Translations under genes and position numbers: made by a program
Notes under the pieces: generated by a model
What the model saw: the letters and a program-made list of their open reading frames with translations, nothing else
Databases searched by the model: none
Told to the model about the DNA's origin: nothing
NCBI RefSeq assembly: GCF_006715305.1
Contig: NZ_VFMY01000001.1
Location: 124,001-188,000, forward strand
Length of the DNA: 64,000 nt
Reading direction: 5' to 3'
DNA from: Arthrobacter sp. SLBN-100
GTDB lineage: Bacteria; Actinomycetota; Actinomycetes; Actinomycetales; Micrococcaceae
Part shown: in pieces, positions 35,857-43,202 of the stretch
How the letters are laid out: each line of letters starts with the position of its first letter
How positions within the stretch are numbered: the first letter of the stretch is position 1

Positions 35857-36243
35857 CTAGATGTGGCCAAGCAGTTTGCGCAGAGTCTCGGCTTCACCTT
35901 CGGAAACGGAGCCAATGAAGCGTGCCAGCACGGCTTCACGGTCCGGGGCTGACCCCAGCACTTCGTGCATCAGCTCAGCGGTATGGTCCTCACGGCTGGA
36001 TACTGCCTGGTAGCGGTGCGGACGCATGCCGCGTTCACGTTCCACCAGGCCCTTCTTCTCAAGCCGGGACAGGACCGTGAGTACGGTGGTGACGGCCAGT
36101 TCCTTGCCTTCATGGCCGGAGGTGCCATCCTGGCCGGCCGACGTCTGGGCAAGCCGGTCACGCAAAGTGTTGGCGGTGGCTGCTTCATGGCCCGCCCAGA
36201 GCAGGTCCATCACTGCCCGTTCCAGTTCACCAAGACTAGCCAT
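35857..36243 (-). CDS. BlaI/MecI/CopY-family transcriptional repressor
   Basis: 128 residues. A winged helix occupies the N-terminal 80 residues (MASLGELERAVMDLLWAG, TTVLTVLSRLEKKGLVERER, HRYQAVSSREDH), then a C-terminal dimerisation helix region (AVLARFIGSVSEGEAETLRKLL). The start is placed at MASLGELE, preceded by AGGAAAAG. It forms an operon with the M56 protease. The divergent gap to cydA holds three 17-bp palindromes with a TACA-N3-GTA core, the classical recognition type for this family, so it probably represses itself and cydA. No Cys-rich metal-binding motif as in CopY is present. Confidence 0.93.
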   Translation of the reverse strand: MASLGELERAVMDLLWAGHEAATANTLRDRLAQTSAGQDGTSGHEGKELAVTTVLTVLSRLEKKGLVERERGMRPHRYQAVSSREDHTAELMHEVLGSAPDREAVLARFIGSVSEGEAETLRKLLGHI

Positions 36244-36346
36244 TGCACTTTTCCTTTGTTTCCCCGCACCGTTGCCATGGGCAGACGATGACATTTTGCA
36301 TTTCCCTACTGCTACAGAAACTAATTTACCCCGATTCCGCTTCAGT

Positions 36347-36363
36347 TTCTACATTGGGTAGAA
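36347..36363. promoter_or_regulatory. BlaI-type operator (copy 1)
   Basis: TTCTAC-ATTGG-GTAGAA, perfect six-base arms. It is nearest the blaI side of the divergent gap. Confidence 0.65.
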
Positions 36364-36367
36364 GGCA

Positions 36368-36409
36368 GGCGGGTCACGGCCGCAGCAGATGCCCGGGCGG
36401 GTCACGGCC
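36368..36409. repeat. Direct repeat GGCGGGTCACGGCC
   Basis: Two identical 14-base copies start 28 bases apart (36368 and 36396), between operator copies 1 and 2. Both are followed, at slightly different distance, by CGCAGCAG (36381 and 36421). Confidence 0.7.
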
Positions 36410-36434
36410 CGTTTTTACACCGCAGCAGCCGTTG

Positions 36435-36451
36435 TTCTACACTTTGTAGAA
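36435..36451. promoter_or_regulatory. BlaI-type operator (copy 2)
   Basis: TTCTAC-ACTTT-GTAGAA, which extends to a perfect TTCTACA-N3-TGTAGAA palindrome. It overlaps the spacer of a possible cydA promoter (TTGTTC at 36432, TAGAGT at 36454). Confidence 0.7.
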
Positions 36452-36459
36452 GTTAGAGT

Positions 36460-36476
36460 TTCTACAGAACGTAGAA
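36460..36476. promoter_or_regulatory. BlaI-type operator (copy 3)
   Basis: TTCTAC-AGAAC-GTAGAA, perfect arms, 25 bases centre-to-centre from copy 2 and 30 bases before the cydA ATG. Confidence 0.7.
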
Positions 36477-36505
36477 AACCTTCGCCCGGACAGTAGGGAC
36501 CCGCC

Positions 36506-38119
36506 ATGGACGCTATGGACGCTCTGGAAATCGCACGCTGGCAATTCGGCATCACCACCGTCTATCACTTCATGATGGTCCCGCTCACCATCGGCCTGGG
36601 CCTCGTGGTGGCCGTGATCCAGACCGTCTGGCACCGGACCGGAAAGCCCGAATACCTCCGGATGACCAAATTCTGGGGAAAGCTTTTCCTGATCAACTTC
36701 ATCATGGGCGTGGCCACCGGCATCGTCCAGGAGTTCCAGTTCGGAATGGCCTGGAGCGAGTACAGCCGTTTCGTCGGTGATGTTTTCGGGGCGCCGCTGG
36801 CACTCGAGGCGCTGCTGGCCTTTTTTGTGGAGTCCACCTTCCTCGGCCTGTGGATCTTCGGCTGGAAGCAGCTCAAGCCGGCCATCCACCTCGCCTGCCT
36901 CTGGATCGCCGTCATCGGCTCCGTGTTTTCCGCGTATTTCATCATCGTGGCCAACAGCTGGATGCAGCACCCCGTCGGCGTCGAGATGATCGACGGCCGG
37001 CCTGTCATGACCGACGCCTGGGCCGTCTTCACCAACAACACCGCCCTGGTTGCCGTTCCTCACACGCTCTTTGGCGCCCTCGCCGTCGCAGGCGGCTTCC
37101 TGCTCGGCATCGCCTGGTACCACCTGTGGCGGAGGCGGCGCGACGGCGTCGACACCGTAGGTGCGGACGGCAAGGTGAGCCCCGGTGAGTCAGCAGAAAT
37201 TCCCGGCCGCGACCGGAACGACCACAAAGTCTGGCTTCATTCCCTGCGCATCGGCGCCGTGGTGGCCATGATCTCCTTCGCCGGAACCGCGCTCACCGGC
37301 GACCTCCAGGGCAAGCTGATGTTCGAGCAGCAGCCCATGAAGATGGCCGCGGCCGAAGCTGCCTGCCATGACGGCACCGGCTTCTCCGTCCTGAGCATCG
37401 GCAACATCGGCTCACAGAACTGCGACGACATCGTGGCCCTGATCGAGGTCCCGGGCATCCTCTCCTACCTGGCCAAGGGAGATTTCACCACCGAAGTCCA
37501 GGGCGTCAACAGCCTGCTGCCCGAATACAAGGAGAAGTACGGCACCCACCTGCCGGACAACCCGATCTACGGTGAGCGGGCCGGCCAGGAAATCGACTAC
37601 CTTCCCGTTATGGAGGTCACCTACTGGGGCTTCCGCATGATGATCGGCTTCGGCGGCCTCGCCGCCCTGGCAGCCCTGGTGGCCCTGTGGCTCACCCGCA
37701 AGGGCACGGTGCCCGAGTCGCGGTGGCTGATGCGGCTTGCCGTCTTTGGCATCCTCGCCCCGTTCGGCGCCAATGCCGCCGGGTGGATTTTCACCGAGAT
37801 GGGCCGCCAGCCCTTTGTGGTGGCACCCAACCCGGATCCCAGCGGCATTGACCAGGTGTTTATGTTTACCGCCGCCGCGGTGTCACCCGGCGTCTCCGCC
37901 GGCGAACTGCTGGCGTCGCTGATCACCCTGACCGCCATCTACGCCGTCCTGCTGGTGGTTGAAGTAAAGCTGCTGGTCAAGTACATCCGGGGCGGTGTGG
38001 TGTCCGCGATGCCGGAACTCGTCCACGGCCCGGTCGACGAAAACGAAGACGCCACCCCCGGCCCCGGCGGACAGGGCGGCGGCAAACCGGCCGACGACGT
38101 CCTGGCCTTCGCCTACTAG
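36506..38119 (+). CDS. cydA: Cytochrome bd ubiquinol/menaquinol oxidase subunit I
   Basis: 537-residue membrane subunit holding the haems of cytochrome bd, a high-affinity oxygen reductase. WQFGITTVYHFMMVPLTIGL contains the haem b595 His; GIVQEFQFGMAWSEYSRFVG and FFVESTFLGLWIFGW are conserved, as is MEVTYWGFRMMIGFG with the haem b558 Met. The quinol-binding Q loop is of the short type. The ATG at 36506 or a second ATG three codons later could start it. The upstream palindromes suggest repression by the divergently encoded BlaI-like protein. First gene of cydA-cydB-cydDC. Confidence 0.97.
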   Translation: MDAMDALEIARWQFGITTVYHFMMVPLTIGLGLVVAVIQTVWHRTGKPEYLRMTKFWGKLFLINFIMGVATGIVQEFQFGMAWSEYSRFVGDVFGAPLALEALLAFFVESTFLGLWIFGWKQLKPAIHLACLWIAVIGSVFSAYFIIVANSWMQHPVGVEMIDGRPVMTDAWAVFTNNTALVAVPHTLFGALAVAGGFLLGIAWYHLWRRRRDGVDTVGADGKVSPGESAEIPGRDRNDHKVWLHSLRIGAVVAMISFAGTALTGDLQGKLMFEQQPMKMAAAEAACHDGTGFSVLSIGNIGSQNCDDIVALIEVPGILSYLAKGDFTTEVQGVNSLLPEYKEKYGTHLPDNPIYGERAGQEIDYLPVMEVTYWGFRMMIGFGGLAALAALVALWLTRKGTVPESRWLMRLAVFGILAPFGANAAGWIFTEMGRQPFVVAPNPDPSGIDQVFMFTAAAVSPGVSAGELLASLITLTAIYAVLLVVEVKLLVKYIRGGVVSAMPELVHGPVDENEDATPGPGGQGGGKPADDVLAFAY

Positions 38120-38147
38120 TCCGCGCCAAGAGCAGAGGAAACAAAGA

Positions 38148-39197
38148 ATGGAACTGCTGCCAACCATCTGGTTCATCGCCATCGCAGTGCTCTGGACCGG
38201 GTACCTCTTCCTCGAGGGCTTTGACCTGGGCGTGGGCATGCTGATGAAGCTGTTTGCCCGGAACAACACCGAGCGCCGCGTCCTGCTCAACACTGTGGGC
38301 CCGGTCTGGGACGGCAATGAGGTGTGGCTCCTGACCGCCGGCGGCGCGACTTTTGCCGCCTTCCCGCTCTGGTACGCCTCCCTGTTCTCTGCCCTCTACC
38401 TGCCGCTGCTCCTGGTCCTGGTTGCACTGATCTTCCGTGCCGTGGCCTTCGAGTACCGGGGCAAGGTGGACACGGATCAGTGGCGGGCCAGGTGGGACTG
38501 GGCCATTGCCCTGGGGTCCTTCTTCGCGGCCTTCGGCGTGGGCGCAGCGCTTGCCCTGACCACCACCGGCCTGCCCCTGAACGCCAACGGTGACCGCGTG
38601 GGCGGCCCCTTCTCCTGGTTCAACGGCTATGCGGTGTTCGGTGGGCTCGCCGTCGTTGGATTCGCGCTGGTGCACGCCCTGGCTTTCCTTGCCCTGAAGA
38701 CCGACGGCGATGTGCGCCACCGGGCCCGCCGCTGGTTTGTCCGGTTGCTGCCCGTCCTGCTCCTGCCGATTGCGGCGTGGGCACTCACGATGCAGATGCT
38801 CCACGGAAAGCCCTGGACCTGGGCGCTGGTCCTGCTGGCGGTGGCCGCCGCGGCTGCAGCATGGTCGATGGCCCGGAAGGGCTCAGAGGGAAAGGCGTTT
38901 GTGGCACTGGGAGGCTTCCTGGCCCTGGGCTCGGCGTCAATCTTCGGCGCGGCGTTCCCGGTGGTTCTGCCCTCCACCCTCAATGAGGCCTTTGACCTCA
39001 CCATTTCCAACGCCTCGTCCTCGGACTACACTCTGGGGCTGATGACTGTTGTGGCCGCCTTCGGAGTTCCCCTGGTCATCGCTTACCAGGCCTGGACGTA
39101 CTGGGTCTTCCGGAAGCGGGTCAGTGCGGCGCACATCCCGGAAGCCCACAGCTTCCTTCCGGCCGTCGCCGCCAAGGCTTTCACCAACAAAGGCTGA
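38148..39197 (+). CDS. cydB: Cytochrome bd oxidase subunit II
   Basis: 349 residues, with about eight to nine helices. It begins LPTIWFIAIAVLWTGYLFLEGFDLGVGML, a CydB signature, and has TVGPVWDGNEVWLLTAGGATFAAFP, where conserved residues meet subunit I. The start is set at MELLPTIW behind AGAGGAAACAAAG; longer frames overlap cydA. It follows cydA by 28 bases, and its stop is one base from the cydDC ATG. Confidence 0.97.
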   Translation: MELLPTIWFIAIAVLWTGYLFLEGFDLGVGMLMKLFARNNTERRVLLNTVGPVWDGNEVWLLTAGGATFAAFPLWYASLFSALYLPLLLVLVALIFRAVAFEYRGKVDTDQWRARWDWAIALGSFFAAFGVGAALALTTTGLPLNANGDRVGGPFSWFNGYAVFGGLAVVGFALVHALAFLALKTDGDVRHRARRWFVRLLPVLLLPIAAWALTMQMLHGKPWTWALVLLAVAAAAAAWSMARKGSEGKAFVALGGFLALGSASIFGAAFPVVLPSTLNEAFDLTISNASSSDYTLGLMTVVAAFGVPLVIAYQAWTYWVFRKRVSAAHIPEAHSFLPAVAAKAFTNKG

Positions 39198-39198
39198 C

Positions 39199-42100
39199 AT
39201 GCGACCCACTTTCCCGCCCGGCCCGGCCACCCGTTCCGCCCTCTACTGGCTGGGACTTCTCGCCGCCCTTAAGGCGCTGTCCCTGGTCCTGATCGGCCAG
39301 GCGGTGGCGTCGGTGCTCGCCGGACTCGTGGCGGGGAACGAAGGGTGGGCGGAGCAGATCACTGCCGGTATGGCCGGGGTGGTGCTTCGGTCCCTGACCG
39401 TGTGGGCCCAGGCAGTTGCGGCCCGCCGGGCAGCCCTGGGCATCAAGGAGGAGCTGCGCGCCGGGCTGCTGGACCGGGCGCTGCGCAACGGCGTCCGCAG
39501 TACGGGGCCGGCCGACGGCGGACTCGCCGTGCTGGCCACCCGCGGGCTGGACGCCCTGGACAGCTACTACACGCAGTTCCTGCCGGCGCTGGTGAACTGC
39601 GCGGCCATCCCGCTGCTGGTGGGGGCCCGGATCCTCTTCGCGGACTGGCTCTCCGCCGTGGTGGTGGTCCTGACCGTTCCGCTCGTTCCGTTGTTTATGG
39701 TGCTGATCGGACGGTACACGGAGGATAACGTCCGGGAGGCCCAGGCGTCCCTCGCCCGGCTCTCCACCCACATGCTGGAGCTTGCCAAGGGGCTTCCTGT
39801 GCTGGTGGGCCTGGGACGTGCCTCCGCGCAGCGAAAGGCGCTGGAGGAGATCTCCGAGGAATACCGGTCCCGCACCATGGGTACGTTGCGGACCGCGTTC
39901 CTCTCGGCCCTGGCGCTGGAGCTGATCGCCACCATCTCCGTGGCCGTCGTCGCTGTGTTCATCGGCGTAAGGCTGGTGCACGGCGACATGCCCCTCGAAG
40001 CCGGCCTGCTGGCCCTGATCCTGGCGCCCGAGTGCTATCTTCCGTTGCGCGAACTCGGGACCGCCCACCATGCCAGCGATGACGGCCGCGTGGCGCTCGC
40101 CGAAACCACGGCAGTCACGGACGCGCCCGAACCGCAGCCGCTTCCCGCCGCCCGCGCCGGCAGGCCTGGTGCCCCCATCACCGTCACCGGCCTCACGGTG
40201 ACCTACGACGGAAGGCCGCAGCCCGCCGTCGGCCCGCTCACCTTCACCGCGCCGCAAAGCCGGATCACGGCCCTGGACGGGCCCAGCGGAGCAGGCAAAA
40301 GCACCGTCCTGGGCGTCCTGGCGGGGACCATCGGGCATGGAGCCGGCACCACGGTCGGCGGCACGATCTCCGGCCTTGACCGCAAGGACATCGCGTGGGT
40401 CCCGCAGCATCCGGTCATGGTGGCAGAAACGGTCCTCGACGAGATCGTGCTGTACCTGTCCGGTGGCGTGGGGAGCGGCGGAAACGGGCCCAGGCGCCAG
40501 GCCGCTGAGGGAACTGCCCGGACCTGCCTGGCCCGGGCGGCCGCCGCCCACCTTGCCGGCAAGCATCCGGCGGAGCTGAGCCCGGGCGAACTTCGTCGCG
40601 TGGCCCTGGCCCGCGGGCTAGCCAGGATCGAGTCCGGCGCCACCGTCCTCCTCCTGGATGAACCCACGGCGCACCTCGACGACGCGTCCGCCGCGCTGGT
40701 AGAGGACAGCATCAGAAAGCTCCGGGGGCAGGTGACGGTCATCCTGGTGGCGCACGAGGAACGCACCCGGGCCCTCGCCGAACACCTGGTGCCGGTTGGC
40801 GGACATGCCCTGACGGCCCCGGCTCCTGGCACCGTTGAACTTACCCGGCCCGCACTTGGCTTGGGCGGCGCCGCGGGGGCACTCTCCTCCACCACGCAAG
40901 ATCAGCAGGACTCCGCAGAAGCTCCAGGCCAAAGAGCCAGGCAGGGCAACGTCCAGCACAGCGCGGCGCGGCTGCTGCTGGCTCTCCTGGCGCCCGTGCG
41001 GGGCAAGTTCGCGGCCGCAGCCGTGGTGGGAACGCTGGCGGCGGTCTTCGCCGTCGCGCTGTCCGGCCTCTCCGGCTGGCTCATCATCCGCGCCGCCGGG
41101 CAGCCGCCCATCCTGTACCTGCTGACCGCGATTGTTGGCGTACGGTTCTTCGGGATTGGCCGGGCTGTGCTGCGGTACTGCGAGCGGCTCCTCCTGCACG
41201 ATGCCGTATTCGCAGCCCTGACCAGGCTGCGGGGCCGGGTGTGGGAGTCCCTGAGTCGGCGGGCGCTGCCGCTGCGCCGCCTGCTGCAGGGCGGCAACGT
41301 CCTGGGAACGGTGATTGACGACGTCGATACCGTGCGCGACCTCCTGCCGCGGGTGGTCCTGCCGCAGGTCACTGCACTCGCGGTTTCGGTGTTGGCCCTG
41401 GTCACCACATCGCTGCTGGTGCCCGCCGCCCTTCCCGCCGTGCTCGCCGCCAGCATGGTGAGCCTGCTGCTCGCCCCGGCAGTTGCCCTCTGGGGCGACC
41501 GCAAGTCTGCTGTTGCTGAGCAGCTCCTCCGTTCCGGGGTCCTGCGCCGCATTTCGGCGGCCCTCGACGCCCGGGCGGAACTGCACGCGAACGGCGTGGC
41601 CTGCCGCGTGCTGGAGGACCTGCGTGCCCAGGACCGGAACGCCACCCGGGCCTCGCAGCGATCAGCCTGGGCCGACGGCCTGGGCCAGGCCATCACCACT
41701 GCTGCCTGCGCTTCCGCAGCCTTGGGAGCCGCCTGGCTGGCGGGGACGGCCGTGCTCGCTGGCCGGCTCGCCCCGGAAACCGCAGCGGTGGTGGTCCTGC
41801 TGCTCCTCGCGCTGGTTGAGCCCTTCGCAGCGATGACGACGGCGGTGCGCCAGTTCCCGGCGCTGCGGACGGTTATGCAGCGCGTCGCCGAGTCCGGAGC
41901 CCTTGAAGAGGGCGGGCAGGAGGGCGGCCTGCAGACCGTACCCGCCCGACCGGGCGGCCGTCCCGGCGTCGAACTGGAAGGGCTGTCCGCCGCCTGGCCC
42001 GGCGGTGCACCGGTGTTTTCCGATGTGGACGCCGTGGCGGAACCGGGGCGTTGGCTGGCAGTCACGGGCCCGTCGGGGTCGGGGAAGTCCACCTTGCTGT

Positions 42101-42666
42101 CAGTCCTGCTCGGTTTTCTTCCCGTTGCCGCAGGGCGGATCGGCGTGACGGGCCGCGCCGCCTGGTGCCCGCAGGAAGCACACCTGTTCGACTCGACGAT
42201 CCGTGGAAACCTCCTGCTGGGTAAGCCCGGCAACGGAATTTCCAAGGACGAACAACAGGCCGGCGGACAGCGGGCCGATGCTGAGCTGCTTGATGTGCTC
42301 GCGTCGGTTGGCCTCAATGGCCTCCTGGAGCGGTTGCCGGCAGGCCTGGATACCCGGATCGGGCCGGGCGGGGCATTCCTGAGCGGCGGGGAGCGCCAGC
42401 GCCTGGCTGTGGCCCGCACCCTGATGACCGGTGCCGAGGTGATCCTGCTGGATGAGCCCACAGCGCACCTGGATGCGGAGTCAGCCAGGGCGATGCTGGC
42501 GGACCTGCGGCAGGGACTGCGCAACCGCACCGTGGTGCTGGTGACGCACAACCCGGCCGACATCCGTCCCGTGGATGCCCGCCTGGTGCTGGCACCCGGC
42601 TGGGAGCACCCGGGACCAAGGGACGACAGTTTGGGAAGCGCCACCGAAAACCTGGTGGCATCCTAG
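39199..42666 (+). CDS. cydDC: Fused CydD-CydC thiol reductant ABC exporter
   Basis: 1155 residues, two complete ABC half-transporters in one chain. Half 1 has about six helices, then Walker A GPSGAGKST near residue 360, signature LSPGELRRVALAR and Walker B VLLLDEPTAHLD. Half 2 repeats this with GPSGSGKST near residue 956, signature LSGGERQRLAVAR and VILLDEPTAHLD. In other bacteria CydD and CydC are separate proteins that export glutathione/cysteine or move haem, and are needed to assemble cytochrome bd. The fused form is known from some actinobacteria. Start MRPTFPPGP follows the cydB stop by one base; earlier in-frame codons overlap cydB. It ends the cyd operon. Confidence 0.95.
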   Translation: MRPTFPPGPATRSALYWLGLLAALKALSLVLIGQAVASVLAGLVAGNEGWAEQITAGMAGVVLRSLTVWAQAVAARRAALGIKEELRAGLLDRALRNGVRSTGPADGGLAVLATRGLDALDSYYTQFLPALVNCAAIPLLVGARILFADWLSAVVVVLTVPLVPLFMVLIGRYTEDNVREAQASLARLSTHMLELAKGLPVLVGLGRASAQRKALEEISEEYRSRTMGTLRTAFLSALALELIATISVAVVAVFIGVRLVHGDMPLEAGLLALILAPECYLPLRELGTAHHASDDGRVALAETTAVTDAPEPQPLPAARAGRPGAPITVTGLTVTYDGRPQPAVGPLTFTAPQSRITALDGPSGAGKSTVLGVLAGTIGHGAGTTVGGTISGLDRKDIAWVPQHPVMVAETVLDEIVLYLSGGVGSGGNGPRRQAAEGTARTCLARAAAAHLAGKHPAELSPGELRRVALARGLARIESGATVLLLDEPTAHLDDASAALVEDSIRKLRGQVTVILVAHEERTRALAEHLVPVGGHALTAPAPGTVELTRPALGLGGAAGALSSTTQDQQDSAEAPGQRARQGNVQHSAARLLLALLAPVRGKFAAAAVVGTLAAVFAVALSGLSGWLIIRAAGQPPILYLLTAIVGVRFFGIGRAVLRYCERLLLHDAVFAALTRLRGRVWESLSRRALPLRRLLQGGNVLGTVIDDVDTVRDLLPRVVLPQVTALAVSVLALVTTSLLVPAALPAVLAASMVSLLLAPAVALWGDRKSAVAEQLLRSGVLRRISAALDARAELHANGVACRVLEDLRAQDRNATRASQRSAWADGLGQAITTAACASAALGAAWLAGTAVLAGRLAPETAAVVVLLLLALVEPFAAMTTAVRQFPALRTVMQRVAESGALEEGGQEGGLQTVPARPGGRPGVELEGLSAAWPGGAPVFSDVDAVAEPGRWLAVTGPSGSGKSTLLSVLLGFLPVAAGRIGVTGRAAWCPQEAHLFDSTIRGNLLLGKPGNGISKDEQQAGGQRADAELLDVLASVGLNGLLERLPAGLDTRIGPGGAFLSGGERQRLAVARTLMTGAEVILLDEPTAHLDAESARAMLADLRQGLRNRTVVLVTHNPADIRPVDARLVLAPGWEHPGPRDDSLGSATENLVAS

Positions 42667-42674
42667 GCGGGGGA

Positions 42675-43193
42675 TCAGCCGTCCACGTCGTGAAGGTGGT
42701 GCACCACGTCGTGCAGGAAATACTGGGACAGCGTCAGGACGGTGAATTCCGAGCCGTTGCTGCGCAGGCCCTTGCGGCCCCACTCGGACTCCCGGACGGC
42801 GGCAAAGGATTCCGCGGCCTGCTTGCCTTCAGCCGTCAGCTCGGCGCTGACAACCGCCGGGTCGGCGTTGGCGTAGTCCTTGTCGACAGCCGTCTGGTCC
42901 TGGTCCCAGTTGTCGAACCGGGCGTCGTCTGAATCCAGCATGAGGTTCAGCCGCTGGTCGAAAAGGCTGAACACGTCGCGGACATGGCAGGCGTATTCCA
43001 GGGCAGACCACGTGTGCTCGTCCGGACGCTCGGCCGTGTCAGGCCTGCGGAGAACGGCGCGCCAGCGGGGCAGCATGCTTTCGATGTTGCCCGGTACCGT
43101 TGATGGCGTCACGGTGGAGGCATTGAACGAGCATTCCGGGCAGGGACGGGTCAGGACCCAGGTCCAATCCTTTTCATCAGGAACGATAGGCAT
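42675..43193 (-). CDS. DinB-family protein
   Basis: 172 residues, a four-helix bundle of the DinB/YfiT type. Possible metal ligands are His in EYACHVRDVFSLFDQRL and the C-terminal FLHDVVHHLHDV pair, the expected three-His pattern. Some relatives are thiol-dependent (mycothiol or bacillithiol) S-transferases, and a mycothiol role is a reasonable guess in an actinobacterium. It lies between convergent cydDC and upstream parC, nine bases from the parC stop, so it may be in the parC transcript. The start is followed by a Trp/Cys-containing segment (TRPCPECSF). Confidence 0.88.
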   Translation of the reverse strand: MPIVPDEKDWTWVLTRPCPECSFNASTVTPSTVPGNIESMLPRWRAVLRRPDTAERPDEHTWSALEYACHVRDVFSLFDQRLNLMLDSDDARFDNWDQDQTAVDKDYANADPAVVSAELTAEGKQAAESFAAVRESEWGRKGLRSNGSEFTVLTLSQYFLHDVVHHLHDVDG

Positions 43194-43202
43194 GGAAGCA
43201 GT

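Noticed and set aside
36301..36321. Fourth BlaI-like palindrome near blaI
   Set aside because: Arms match poorly and the spacer is off by one, so it is not listed as a feature.
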